A stretch of DNA of 8,472 nt from Prevotellaceae bacterium (GCA_031268055.1 JAIRXY010000248.1:1-8472), one strand, 5' to 3'. Positions 1-6,096 are shown, numbered from the stretch's first letter. Translations and numbers: made by a program. The notes: generated by a model not told the origin, from the letters alone.

Positions 1-189
1 GAGTGCCGCGTAAACCTCATCCGCTTTCACCGGATTCCCGACAGCCCCCTGCAAGGCTCGTCGATGCAGGCCATAGAAAAGTTTCGAGAGGCGCTTTTGC
101 AAAGAAAAATTACTACCACCATTCGCGCCTCGCGCGGCGAAGATATTCTGGCGGCGTGCGGAATGCTGTCAGCTCGCGCCGAACAGTAG
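1..189 (+). CDS. rlmN: 23S rRNA (adenine-C2)-methyltransferase RlmN, C-terminal fragment (5' end outside the window)
   Basis: Frame 1 is open from the first base to a TAG at 187-189 and gives 62 residues of the C-terminal end of RlmN. This is a radical SAM enzyme that methylates C2 of A2503 in 23S rRNA and also A37 of some tRNAs. Recognisable stretches are RVNLIRFHRIPDSPL near the left edge and TTIRASRGEDILAACGMLS near the end. The Cys in AACGML (residue 53 of the fragment) matches the conserved C-terminal Cys (Cys355 in E. coli) that carries the methyl group during catalysis. The CxxxCxxC radical SAM motif and the start codon lie to the left of the window. The fragment has no ATG near its beginning, so a start-based gene search misses it; an overlapping ATG frame at 3-281 is spurious. 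The tail after GMLSA is short and ordinary. No clear terminator follows the stop. Confidence 0.93.
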   Translation, partial: ECRVNLIRFHRIPDSPLQGSSMQAIEKFREALLQRKITTTIRASRGEDILAACGMLSARAEQ

Positions 190-429
190 TAGGGTTGGGC
201 GTATTTTCAAGCTGCGGAGTGTTGGTAGAAAGCGCAAGGCATCCCTCTCCCGCAAAGTTCCGCAGCGATGACCTTTCGTAGCGGGCAGTAGTGATTTCTT
301 TTGCGCTTTGTCCAGCTGCTTAAGTAAGCCCACGTCCAAAACAGGCGTGAGCGCTGACTTACTCTTGTGGCTTTGAAAATTCCTAAGTTTCAGTGGCCGA
401 GTAAAGTTAACGCTTTTATATTTCCATGC

Positions 430-450
430 GCAAATATACAAAATATTTGC
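430..450. repeat. Perfect 8-bp inverted repeat with 5-base loop
   Basis: GCAAATAT at 430-437 is matched by ATATTTGC at 443-450, with ACAAA between. On the minus strand the left arm contains TATATTTG (438-431), a perfect match to the Bacteroidota -7 element TAnnTTTG. No TTG lies about 20 bases upstream of it and no credible gene follows it, so a promoter is not supported. Confidence 0.6.
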
Positions 451-476
451 TGCTGCACCGCTCAATTTTTTCACTC

Positions 477-506
477 GGCCGCAAAGCGGATGGCCGCAAA
501 GCGAAT
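477..506. repeat. 15-base direct tandem repeat, two copies
   Basis: Two adjacent 15-base units beginning GGCCGCAAAGCG lie at 477-491 and 492-506. They differ at one position (GGAT versus GAAT at the end). A degraded third start (GGGCACAAA) follows directly. The repeat sits just outside the terminator of the minus-strand lipoprotein gene. It looks like local slippage duplication; no function is evident. Confidence 0.8.
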
Positions 507-512
507 GGGCAC

Positions 513-565
513 AAAAAAAACGCTGTGCTGCGCTGCCTTTTCAAAAAAGCAACAACAGCACAGCG
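513..565 (-). terminator. Rho-independent terminator of the DUF3332 lipoprotein gene
   Basis: CGCTGTGCTG (521-530) and CAGCACAGCG (556-565) form a perfect 10-bp stem. The 25-base loop can fold further through a T-run/A-run pairing (about 532-552). Read on the minus strand, the stem is followed at once by eight T (A-run at 513-520 on the plus strand). It starts 29 bases after the lipoprotein stop codon, which fits an intrinsic terminator for that gene. The loop is longer than usual, which lowers confidence slightly. Confidence 0.75.
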
Positions 566-594
566 AAGCATTAAAGGCGCAAATTGGCGCGATT

Positions 595-1107
595 TTAGCG
601 TGCAGCGAGAAGATTTAGCGTGCTCTCCATGTTCACCGTCATTTCGGAAGCGCCAAAGTAGAATTTAGCGTTGTCATCAACAAACTGCACCAGCTTGGTT
701 GACTTGCCGTTTTCGTTCAGCGTCCACATTTTGGAAGCTTCGTCGAACAGGAAATCAGCCGAAGCGTTGCTGCCAAGCAGCTCAATGTGGTAGCCGTTGT
801 CGGTAGACTTCACGTGGTATTCGCCTTTTTCTCCCTTCACGGTGGTATCAACGCCAGCCATGGGCGATTGACCCGTCCAAAACTCCAGCGTATTGAACAA
901 AATTCCGTCAACAAAGTACGAAATTTCGTACACCGGAACAACGTGCAAGCAAATAAAAATGAGCTCGTTTATCCACTTGCTGTTGGTGGCCGTTTTATTC
1001 CAGCGCAGCACCTTATTGAACAAGCCAAACGAACCGACGCACGATGACATCAACACCATGCTCACGCCCACCAAAAGGGCGGCAACACTTACTCTAATTT
1101 TTTTCAT
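595..1107 (-). CDS. DUF3332-family lipoprotein of unknown function
   Basis: The product has 170 residues and matches the DUF3332 family of Bacteroidota from memory of its pattern: a lipoprotein signal, then SFGLFNKVLxWN, then a hydrophobic stretch ending near LNxxEFWTGxxP. The N-terminus MKKIRVSVAALLVGVSMVLM followed by SSC23 is a type II (lipoprotein) signal peptide. Cys23 is the expected lipidated residue; Met at -3 is slightly off the usual lipobox. Residues about 45-79 are hydrophobic and may form one or two membrane-associated helices, with the conserved FWTG at about 76-79. The C-terminal half (about 85-170) is polar and predicted to be beta-rich. The molecular function is unknown and I do not guess one. 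The gene is monocistronic as far as can be seen: its own terminator follows, and pgi upstream is separated by 157 bases. The ATG at 1107 is chosen because the signal peptide begins directly there. Confidence 0.85.
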   Translation of the reverse strand: MKKIRVSVAALLVGVSMVLMSSCVGSFGLFNKVLRWNKTATNSKWINELIFICLHVVPVYEISYFVDGILFNTLEFWTGQSPMAGVDTTVKGEKGEYHVKSTDNGYHIELLGSNASADFLFDEASKMWTLNENGKSTKLVQFVDDNAKFYFGASEMTVNMESTLNLLAAR

Positions 1108-1123
1108 GTCTTTAAAAATACTC

Positions 1124-1131
1124 TAAATGTA
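1124..1131 (-). promoter_or_regulatory. Possible -7 element for the lipoprotein gene (weak)
   Basis: On the minus strand TACATTTA matches TAnnTTTG at all but the last base and lies 16 bases before the ATG at 1107. No TTG is found 19-21 bases upstream, so only half of a promoter is visible. It is given as the best candidate in the 157-base gap. Confidence 0.3.
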
Positions 1132-1239
1132 ATCCGATAAAACCTGCATGTAAGCTTTATCCAACTTTACTATCTATGTAACGAACATGCTCGTTTCTTT
1201 ATACTTTCGGCGCTATATAGGCGACCCCATTGCCTGCCT

Positions 1240-1278
1240 ATTCCTAATTCCTAATTCGTAATTCCTAATTCTTAATTC
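1240..1278. repeat. Heptanucleotide tandem repeat (ATTCCTA)n overlapping the end of pgi
   Basis: Five consecutive 7-base units follow the pattern ATTCCTA: 1240-1246, 1247-1253, 1254-1260 (ATTCGTA), 1261-1267 and 1268-1274 (ATTCTTA), then a partial ATTC to 1278. On the minus strand this reads TAGGAAT repeats. The array begins inside the last codons of pgi and supplies its TAG stop (1267-1265), then continues into the gap. The pattern is typical of replication slippage. Confidence 0.9.
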
Positions 1279-2614
1279 TATCCTTAATCGCTGCTGTTTC
1301 CTTTTCGTACCCCGGTTTTTCGAGGAGGGCAAACATATTTTTTTTGTAGGCTTCCACACCGGGCTGGTCAAATGGGTTTACGCCCAGCATGTATCCGCTT
1401 ATGCCGCACGCCTTTTCAAAGAAGTAAATCAGCTCTCCGAGGGTGTGCTCGCTCAGGTCGGACAGCTCAATGCGGATGTTGGGGACTCCGCCGTCTACGT
1501 GCGCCAGCTGCGTCCCCAGCTCGGCCATGCGGTTCACCTCGTCCACGCGCTTGCCGGCAAGGAAGTTCAGGCCGTCGAGGTCTTCCTTGTCGAGCGGGAC
1601 GGTTACGCAGCGCTTGGCTTTTGCCACGCTCAGCACGGTTTCAAAGAGCATCCGCTCGCCGTCCTGCACGTACTGCCCCAGCGAGTGGAGGTCGGTGGTG
1701 AAGTCTACGCTTGCCGGAAAAATCCCCTTGCCATCCTTGCCTTCGCTCTCGCCGTAGAGCTGCTTCCACCACTCGGCCACAAAGTGCAGCTTGGGGTTGA
1801 AGTTGGCCAGCACCTCTACCTTTTTGCCTTTTGCGTAGAGCGCGTTGCGCGCCGCGGCGTACTGCGCCGAAAGATTTTTTTCAAAGGGCACGTCTTGCGC
1901 CGTACTCTTTTCCATTTCCGCCGCGCCTTGCACCAGCGCGGCAACGTCAACGCCGGCGCAGGCAATGGGCAGCAGGCCCACCGGCGTAAGCACCGAGAAG
2001 CGTCCGCCTATGTTGTCGGGGATGACAAAAGTTTTGTAGCCCTCCTTGTCGGCCATAGTGCGCAAGGCGCCGCGCGACTTGTCGGTGATGGCCACAATAC
2101 GATTTTTTGCCTCGTCCTTGCCGCAGGTTTGCTCCACAAAATTTTTGATGAGGCGAAACGCCAGCGCAGGCTCGGTAGTGGTGCCCGATTTGGAAATGAC
2201 AATGCACGAAACCGATTTGCCCTGCAACGTTTCCATCAGCTCAAACAGGTAATCCTCGCCGATATTTTGCCCTGCAAAGAGCACCAGCGGCGACGTGCGC
2301 CTGCTCTTGTCCTGTAGCGCGTCGAAGCTGTGCAGCAGCGCGTCGATAGCTGCTTTGGCGCCCAGGTATGACCCGCCAATGCCAATAACTACCACCACAT
2401 CTACGCCGGCGCTCAGCTTGGCGGCGGTGGCTTTGATGTCGGCTACTTCGGCAGCCGAAATGGAGGTAGGCAGGTTGAGCCAGCCCAAAAAGTCGCTCCC
2501 CTTTCCGCTGCCGGCGTGAAGCGCGCGGAGCGCGTCGGTAGCCTTGCCTTGCAGCGCTTGCAGCTCGGTGGCGCTCACGGCGCCCGATATTTTTGAAGTG
2601 TCTAAATGTAGCAT
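1265..2614 (-). CDS. pgi: Glucose-6-phosphate isomerase
   Basis: This cytosolic enzyme interconverts glucose 6-phosphate and fructose 6-phosphate in glycolysis and gluconeogenesis. The 449-residue length is that of the compact bacterial type seen in Bacteroides and Firmicutes, not the ~550-residue E. coli type. Two SIS domains are visible. The first contains [11 protein letters not shown] (78-88) and the phosphate-binding [10 protein letters not shown] (141-150). The second begins near the family signature [14 protein letters not shown] (200-213). Catalytic candidates are Arg205, the Glu residues of LYGESEGK (287-293), His310 in DLHSLGQ, and Lys424 in the second signature [18 protein letters not shown] (407-424). 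All key residues are present. The start [11 protein letters not shown] aligns with the family N-terminus. gpsA lies upstream in the same direction with a 137-base gap. The last codons (IKN and stop) are written in the heptad repeat, so the extreme C-terminus may vary between strains. Confidence 0.98.
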   Translation of the reverse strand: MLHLDTSKISGAVSATELQALQGKATDALRALHAGSGKGSDFLGWLNLPTSISAAEVADIKATAAKLSAGVDVVVVIGIGGSYLGAKAAIDALLHSFDALQDKSRRTSPLVLFAGQNIGEDYLFELMETLQGKSVSCIVISKSGTTTEPALAFRLIKNFVEQTCGKDEAKNRIVAITDKSRGALRTMADKEGYKTFVIPDNIGGRFSVLTPVGLLPIACAGVDVAALVQGAAEMEKSTAQDVPFEKNLSAQYAAARNALYAKGKKVEVLANFNPKLHFVAEWWKQLYGESEGKDGKGIFPASVDFTTDLHSLGQYVQDGERMLFETVLSVAKAKRCVTVPLDKEDLDGLNFLAGKRVDEVNRMAELGTQLAHVDGGVPNIRIELSDLSEHTLGELIYFFEKACGISGYMLGVNPFDQPGVEAYKKNMFALLEKPGYEKETAAIKDRIKN

Positions 2615-2751
2615 GTTGCTATCCGATTTTTAATAGTTGTGTATACTTATTGCTCTAATGCGAATCAAAAACAAGTGACCCCCCATTTTTCTACCTCTCC
2701 CTTAGAGAAACGGAATAACCCACCTCGCTATTGTTTTTACAGTGTTAACTT

Positions 2752-3759
2752 TCAGCTTAGCTTTTCCGTCAGCGCGGCAATTTCCTTTTGGGCGTTTGCA
2801 CCCTCGTACAGTATGCGGTACATGGCTTCGGCAATGGGCAGCTCCACCTTGTAGGTTGCGTTCAGGTCGTGCATGCACTTGGTGGCGTAGTAGCCTTCGG
2901 CCACCATGCTCATCTCGAGCTGCGCGTCCTTTACGCGGTAGCCCTTGCCAATCATGTTGCCAAAGGTGCGGTTGCGGCTAAACTGCGAGTAGCAAGTTAC
3001 CAGCAGGTCGCCAAGGTAGGCCGAGTGCGCAGGCTCGCGCTGCTCCGGAAATACTTTTTGCAAAAATCGATTTATCTCCACGTGGGCGTTGCTCACGAGC
3101 ACCGCCTGAAAGTTGTCGCCAAAGCCCAGCCCGTGGCATACGCCGGCGGCAACCGCGTAAATATTTTTCAGCACCGCGGCGTACTCTGTGCCGTGAATGT
3201 CAACGCTGAAAACGGGGCGCAAGAATTGCCCCGCAAACACCCGCGCAACGGCGCGCGAGTTGTCCACATCCTTGCACGCAAACGTAAGGTACGAAAGGCG
3301 CTTTAGCGCAACCTCCTCGGCGTGGCAGGGGCCTGTAACAATGCCCATGTTGACAAACTCCGCCCCAAAAGCGTCGTGCATGTACTCCAGCACGGTTTTG
3401 TTGCTTTCGGGCAAAATTCCCTTTACCGCCGACACGATGAACTTGTCCTTCAGGTCTTCCGTTAGCCCCTGCATCCACACCTCAACAAAGGCCGATGGGA
3501 TGACCACAATAAGCACGTCGCTGCTGCGCACGGCCTCGTTCACGTCGGCGTAAAGCGTGAGCCTGCTCACGTCGAACTCCACCTCTGTCAAAAATTGCGG
3601 ATTGCGCCCGTTGCTGGCGATGCTGTCCACAAACTCCTGCTCCCGCACGTACCACCCCACGTTGGCAAGGTTGGCGGTGAGCAGCTTTACGATAGCTGTT
3701 GCCCAGCTACCGCTGCCCAGCACTGCGTATCGCGCGTTTGGCTGTATTTTTATCTCCAT
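2752..3759 (-). CDS. gpsA: NAD(P)-dependent glycerol-3-phosphate dehydrogenase
   Basis: The enzyme reduces dihydroxyacetone phosphate to sn-glycerol 3-phosphate in the cytosol, supplying the backbone of phospholipids. The 335-residue product has the N-terminal Rossmann nucleotide loop GSGSWATA (15-22), VSAVKGI with conserved Lys113, the GPCHAEEV motif (143-150), the catalytic-type Lys198 in VLKNIYAVAAG, and SRNRTFGNMIGKG in the C-terminal helical domain. The frame is open 11 codons further, to an ATG at 3792. I reject that start because it overlaps the promoter element TATCTTTG (3788-3781). The internal ATG at 3759 follows a good Shine-Dalgarno sequence, GGAGGA (3771-3766, 6-base spacer), and begins the conserved protein. 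pgi follows in the same direction and no terminator is seen between them, so co-transcription is likely. Confidence 0.97.
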   Translation of the reverse strand: MEIKIQPNARYAVLGSGSWATAIVKLLTANLANVGWYVREQEFVDSIASNGRNPQFLTEVEFDVSRLTLYADVNEAVRSSDVLIVVIPSAFVEVWMQGLTEDLKDKFIVSAVKGILPESNKTVLEYMHDAFGAEFVNMGIVTGPCHAEEVALKRLSYLTFACKDVDNSRAVARVFAGQFLRPVFSVDIHGTEYAAVLKNIYAVAAGVCHGLGFGDNFQAVLVSNAHVEINRFLQKVFPEQREPAHSAYLGDLLVTCYSQFSRNRTFGNMIGKGYRVKDAQLEMSMVAEGYYATKCMHDLNATYKVELPIAEAMYRILYEGANAQKEIAALTEKLS

Positions 3760-3765
3760 AGAAAA

Positions 3766-3771
3766 TCCTCC
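3766..3771 (-). promoter_or_regulatory. Shine-Dalgarno sequence fixing the gpsA start
   Basis: GGAGGA on the minus strand stands 6 bases before the ATG at 3759. It is the clearest ribosome binding site in a window where most genes show none, and it supports the shorter gpsA start over the ATG at 3792. Confidence 0.75.
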
Positions 3772-3780
3772 AAGAATGTG

Positions 3781-3788
3781 CAAAGATA
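3781..3788 (-). promoter_or_regulatory. -7 promoter element of gpsA-pgi
   Basis: TATCTTTG on the minus strand is a perfect match to the Bacteroidota -7 consensus TAnnTTTG. It lies 21 bases before the gpsA ATG, which gives a short leader that includes the Shine-Dalgarno sequence. No convincing TTG is seen at the expected upstream spacing, so the -33 half is degenerate. It is divergent from the ferredoxin promoter, about 50 bases away. Confidence 0.65.
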
Positions 3789-3840
3789 GCATTAATTTAG
3801 GACAGAATTACTTCCTTGTGAGATAAAATTTTGTTGCCGC

Positions 3841-3871
3841 TTGTTTTTTCAGCGTATTATCCATATATTTG
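3841..3871 (+). promoter_or_regulatory. Promoter of the ferredoxin gene
   Basis: TTG (3841-3843), a 20-base spacer and TATATTTG (3864-3871) match the Bacteroidota primary sigma factor pattern TTG-N19-21-TAnnTTTG. The ferredoxin ATG is 29 bases downstream of the -7 element, so the leader would be only about 20-25 bases. The intergenic region is shared with the oppositely directed gpsA promoter. Confidence 0.75.
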
Positions 3872-3900
3872 CACCACAGTTAACCAAATCTTTTATAAAA

Positions 3901-4068
3901 ATGGCGCATAAAATTAGCACAGACTGTACCGCGTGCGGTACATGCATTGACGAGTGTCCGGCTGAGGCAATCTCACCGGGTGACATCTACAAAATCGACC
4001 CCGACGCTTGCACCGACTGCGGCACTTGCGCGGACGCTTGTCCAACGGGCGCAATTAGCCCTGAGTAA
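3901..4068 (+). CDS. 2[4Fe-4S] ferredoxin
   Basis: The 55-residue product is a complete clostridial-type (bacterial) ferredoxin, a small soluble electron carrier. Two cluster motifs are intact: C9-xx-C12-xx-C15-xxx-C19-P and C37-xx-C40-xx-C43-xxx-C47-P, each followed by the usual AIS turn. In such proteins three cysteines of one motif and the last of the other ligate each [4Fe-4S] cluster. Acidic residues dominate and there is no insertion between the motifs. An upstream in-frame start at 3841 exists but lies on the -33 promoter element, so the ATG at 3901 is the start. The gene has its own promoter and terminator and is probably monocistronic. Its redox partners cannot be read from this context; pyruvate:ferredoxin oxidoreductase or hydrogenase are family-level possibilities only. 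Confidence 0.96.
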   Translation: MAHKISTDCTACGTCIDECPAEAISPGDIYKIDPDACTDCGTCADACPTGAISPE

Positions 4069-4090
4069 ACACGTTTTTTTCGTTTTACCG

Positions 4091-4136
4091 AAAAACGAGG
4101 CTGCTTCGCTTGCTATGGCGAACAGCCTCGTTTTTT
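4091..4136 (+). terminator. Strong Rho-independent terminator after the ferredoxin gene
   Basis: ACGAGGCTG (4095-4103) pairs with CAGCCTCGT (4123-4131). An inner stem TTCGC (4105-4109) with GCGAA (4118-4122) extends it past one bulged C. A T-run follows at 4131-4136 and an A-run precedes at 4091-4095, so it could also work on the minus strand. It begins 22 bases after the ferredoxin stop and isolates that gene from the protease gene downstream. Confidence 0.9.
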
Positions 4137-4163
4137 AAGCAGAAATGTAATACGTAGAGTCTT

Positions 4164-5063
4164 ATGAGAAAGTTGGCTATAACAAGTCCTTTTATGCAGC
4201 TTGCGCTGCTTATGTGCGCGTGGCTTGCGGGGACGCTGCTGGTGGGGTATGCCGGAGCAGCGCTGGCGCCTGTATTTGGCATTTCGCCGGTGCAGGTGCA
4301 GGAAGGGCTGTCCCCGAACAACCCGTCGCTGACGCGCTACCTGATGGCCGTGCAAAGCGTTGGAATTTTCATGCTGCCGCCCATGCTTGCCGCCGCCATT
4401 ATTTACCGAAAGCGCGCCTGCATTTACCTTGGAGTAGCGCGCAGGCCAATGAGCACAAACGTTTTGTTGACGGCCGTAGCGCTCATAGCAGCCATTCCGT
4501 TTATTAGCCTCGCGGCTAACGTCAATGCCCTGCTCCCCCTACCCGATTGGGCTCGGAGCGTAGACCACGCCACCACCGCGCTCACCGAGGAGATAATTTT
4601 TACCCCCGACGTGGCCACCATGCTGCTCAACCTGCTGGTAGTTGCCCTGATTCCCGCCGTTAGCGAAGAGCTCCTGTTTCGCGGCTACCTGCAACGCATG
4701 CTGCACAGCTGGACAAAAAATCCGCATACGGCCATACTCATATCGGCAACCGTTTTTAGCGCGCTGCACATGCAGCTCGAGGGTTTTATTCCCCGATTTT
4801 TGCTCGGCGCGCTGTTTGGCTACCTGCTCTACTGGAGCGGCAGCCTTTGGCTGCCTATCGCCGCGCACTTCACCAACAACGCCGTAACCGTATGCGCCTA
4901 CTTTTACGCGGCGCGGCGCGGCGTTGACCTCAGCTCGCTGGAATCCGGCGAAGCCTCCAGCTCGCTGCTGGCGCTAATATCCGTATTCATCGTGGCAAAT
5001 CTGCTGGGGCAAATTCAGCAGCGGGAAAAGCTCCGCCGCAAGCGCCATTTGCTCCCCGCTTAG
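4164..5063 (+). CDS. CPBP-family intramembrane metalloprotease homologue
   Basis: The 299-residue product is a polytopic membrane protein of the CPBP (CAAX protease and bacteriocin-processing; Rce1/Abi) family. The diagnostic motifs are in the C-terminal half: EELLFRG (168-174) with the two glutamates and arginine, FSALH (198-202) with His202, and the third motif around HFTNNA (235-240) with His235. These are the residues expected to hold and activate the catalytic site within the membrane. Hydrophobic segments are visible at about 11-35, 63-82, 98-118, 151-166, 189-200, 212-234 and 262-280. The C-terminus is basic and probably cytoplasmic. The substrate is unknown: relatives process prenylated proteins, bacteriocins or signalling proteins, and nothing nearby suggests which. 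No promoter is recognisable in the 27 bases after the upstream terminator. A short terminator follows the stop. Confidence 0.9.
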   Translation: MRKLAITSPFMQLALLMCAWLAGTLLVGYAGAALAPVFGISPVQVQEGLSPNNPSLTRYLMAVQSVGIFMLPPMLAAAIIYRKRACIYLGVARRPMSTNVLLTAVALIAAIPFISLAANVNALLPLPDWARSVDHATTALTEEIIFTPDVATMLLNLLVVALIPAVSEELLFRGYLQRMLHSWTKNPHTAILISATVFSALHMQLEGFIPRFLLGALFGYLLYWSGSLWLPIAAHFTNNAVTVCAYFYAARRGVDLSSLESGEASSSLLALISVFIVANLLGQIQQREKLRRKRHLLPA

Positions 5064-5077
5064 CCCATTTATAAGGT

Positions 5078-5097
5078 AAGGCAAAACGCCTTTTTTT
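5078..5097 (+). terminator. Short terminator after the CPBP gene
   Basis: AAGGC (5078-5082) and GCCTT (5088-5092) form a 5-bp stem with loop AAAAC. The T-run extends to 5097. It starts 15 bases after the stop codon. The stem is short, but position and T-tract are right. Confidence 0.6.
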
Positions 5098-5109
5098 GTC
5101 GCGCCCGCA

Positions 5110-5129
5110 TCACAACTTTTTTGTTGTGA
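5110..5129. repeat. 7-bp hairpin with all-T loop
   Basis: TCACAAC (5110-5116) and GTTGTGA (5123-5129) are perfectly complementary around a six-T loop. No T-tract follows the stem, so it is not a standard terminator. It lies between the CPBP terminator and the promoter of the next operon and may be an auxiliary structure. Confidence 0.6.
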
Positions 5130-5194
5130 ATCAGGTATTTATTTTCCACTTCTCGCTTGTTTCTCTCTAAAAACAGCTTCTTTTTTTAACAATT

Positions 5195-5226
5195 TTTGCA
5201 CAACTGCGAAAAAAGCGTTACCTTTG
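5195..5226 (+). promoter_or_regulatory. Promoter of the DUF177-rpmF-plsX-fabH operon
   Basis: TTTG (5195-5198), a 20-base spacer and TACCTTTG (5219-5226) give a full match to the Bacteroidota consensus in both elements and spacing. The expected transcription start is a few bases after 5226, so the leader before the ATG at 5250 would be about 15-20 bases. This placement also rules out the in-frame TTG start at 5196, which lies on the -33 element. Confidence 0.8.
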
Positions 5227-5232
5227 TCGACC

Positions 5233-5248
5233 TTACATTTGAATGTAA
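5233..5248. promoter_or_regulatory. Palindrome at the expected transcription start (possible operator)
   Basis: TTACATT (5233-5239) and AATGTAA (5242-5248) are perfect inverted arms around TG. The 16-base site lies between the -7 element and the ATG at 5250, where a repressor could block initiation. It also contains TACATTTG (5234-5241), a second perfect -7 match that lacks a partner -33 element. Function as an operator is inference; chance is possible in AT-rich leader DNA. Confidence 0.4.
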
Positions 5249-5249
5249 T

Positions 5250-5807
5250 ATGGACAATCAACATTCCTACAGCATAGCGTATGGTAGCCTGCCACAAGGA
5301 AAGCATACGTTTGAGTTCGAGGTAGACGATGCGTTTTTTAGGCGATTTGAAGGATCGGAAATATCCGAGGGGCAAGTGAGCGTGCGCGTTGACGCCGAAA
5401 AAACCAGCAACTTTATGGCGCTGCTGTTTGACATGGAAGGCAGCGTAAAGGTGGCGTGCGACAGGTGCTTGGACGAATTTTTCATGCCGGTTGACTTTGA
5501 GGGAAAGCTCACCGTCAGCTTCTCCGGCGACGCCGAGGAGGACGACTTCTCGGAGGATGAGGTGATGAACATGAAGCACGGCGACACGGAGGTTGACCTT
5601 GCGCAGTACATCTACGAGAGCATTTGCCTGAGCCTGCCCATGCAGCGCCTGCACCCCAACGACGACAAAGGCGTTAGCGGCTGCAACAAGGAGATGCTTG
5701 CAGCGCTGCAAGCGCTGCAAGAGGAGGCGCAGCGCCTCAAGAGCGAAAATTCGCCGTGGAGCAAGCTCTCGGCAACCAGCGCAGCGCACGACAAGGGCAA
5801 GGCGTGA
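5250..5807 (+). CDS. DUF177/YceD family protein
   Basis: The 185-residue product is a YceD-like DUF177 protein, usually encoded just before rpmF and linked in several organisms to 23S rRNA accumulation or large-subunit biogenesis; its biochemical role is not settled. Visible features are the family motif CDRCL (Cys70, Cys73), an acidic stretch at about 93-105, and the conserved region DLAQYIYESICLSLP (116-130) leading to MQRLHPND and Cys145 in GVSGCN. The C-terminal 40 residues are charged and partly helical (AALQALQEEAQRLKSE). The cysteines suggest metal or redox binding, which is inference. An in-frame TTG start 18 codons upstream lies on the promoter and is rejected. rpmF begins 103 bases after the stop, the order seen in E. 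coli (yceD-rpmF-plsX-fabH) and most Bacteroidota. Confidence 0.92.
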   Translation: MDNQHSYSIAYGSLPQGKHTFEFEVDDAFFRRFEGSEISEGQVSVRVDAEKTSNFMALLFDMEGSVKVACDRCLDEFFMPVDFEGKLTVSFSGDAEEDDFSEDEVMNMKHGDTEVDLAQYIYESICLSLPMQRLHPNDDKGVSGCNKEMLAALQALQEEAQRLKSENSPWSKLSATSAAHDKGKA

Positions 5808-5843
5808 TGTAGCGTAGCGGTAGCAATATCAACATAGAAAGGA

Positions 5844-5858
5844 TGCTTTTGAAAAGCA
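5844..5858. repeat. Small hairpin in the leader of rpmF
   Basis: TGCTTTT (5844-5850) and AAAAGCA (5852-5858) are inverted around a single G, so about 5 bp can pair in RNA. It sits 52 bases before the rpmF ATG with no T-run after it. It may be a minor mRNA structure in the gap; no terminator or known ribosomal protein leader is recognised. Confidence 0.4.
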
Positions 5859-5910
5859 GGTATAGTAAGTATAAGTAACAGAACTAAAAACAATTAAGTA
5901 TTTTCATTTT

Positions 5911-6096
5911 ATGGCACATCCTAAATCAAAAATTTCCAAGCAGCGCCGCAATAAGCGCAGGACGCACTACAAAGCCGTTGCCCCAACGTTGAGCACCTGC
6001 TCCAACTGTGGCGCGGCTACGCTATTTCACCGCGTTTGCCCCGAATGTGGCCACTATCGCGGCCACTTAGCGATTGAGAAGTCGGTTACAGCATAA
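5911..6096 (+). CDS. rpmF: 50S ribosomal protein L32 (bL32)
   Basis: The 61-residue product is a full-length bL32, a component of the large ribosomal subunit. The basic N-terminal arm (MAHPKSKISKQRRNKRR) binds rRNA. The zinc ribbon is of the four-cysteine type: C30-SN-C33 and C43-PE-C46. Some bacteria carry a second bL32 gene without these cysteines for zinc shortage; this copy is the zinc-binding form. The start ATGGCACATCC is the family start and follows an AT-rich leader without a Shine-Dalgarno sequence. It lies between the DUF177 gene and plsX in the usual cluster. Confidence 0.98.
   Translation: MAHPKSKISKQRRNKRRTHYKAVAPTLSTCSNCGAATLFHRVCPECGHYRGHLAIEKSVTA

Larger units (their letters stand above)
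190..512. other. Intergenic stretch with no convincing gene
   Basis: Between the rlmN stop and the terminator at 513-565 I see no recognisable gene. Open frames of 80-101 codons exist on both strands, but none resembles a known family. They overlap rlmN, the repeats or the neighbouring terminator, and the plus-strand ones contain residue runs created by the short tandem repeat. The stretch holds an 8-bp inverted repeat (430-437 with 443-450) and a 15-base tandem repeat (477-506). It may be decayed coding sequence, but I cannot identify a parent gene. Confidence 0.6.

Noticed and set aside
3..281. 92-codon plus-strand ORF at the left edge
   Set aside because: It overlaps the rlmN frame, whose translation is unmistakable, and its own protein is arginine/serine-rich without family resemblance.
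169..474. 101-codon minus-strand ORF
   Set aside because: It overlaps the end of rlmN on the opposite strand, begins upstream of the only visible -7 element, and has no recognisable motif.
367..618. 83-codon plus-strand ORF containing AAKRMAAKRM
   Set aside because: The repeat in the protein comes from the 15-base DNA duplication. The frame crosses the terminator and the 3' end of the lipoprotein gene on the other strand.
1445..2317. 290-codon plus-strand ORF antisense to pgi
   Set aside because: It is a shadow frame in a GC-rich gene; the opposite strand encodes a complete, well-conserved Pgi.
2615..2751. Possible separate promoter for pgi (TTTTTG, 20 bases, then TATACACA on the minus strand)
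   Set aside because: The spacing is right, but the -7 element matches only TA of TAnnTTTG. The gap also shows no terminator for gpsA, so co-transcription is simpler.
2788..3306. 172-codon plus-strand ORF antisense to gpsA
   Set aside because: Composition is that of a reverse-strand shadow, and gpsA is complete on the other strand.
4137..4163. Promoter for the CPBP gene
   Set aside because: The 27 bases before the ATG hold no TAnnTTTG-like element; TACGTAGA is too poor a match to report.
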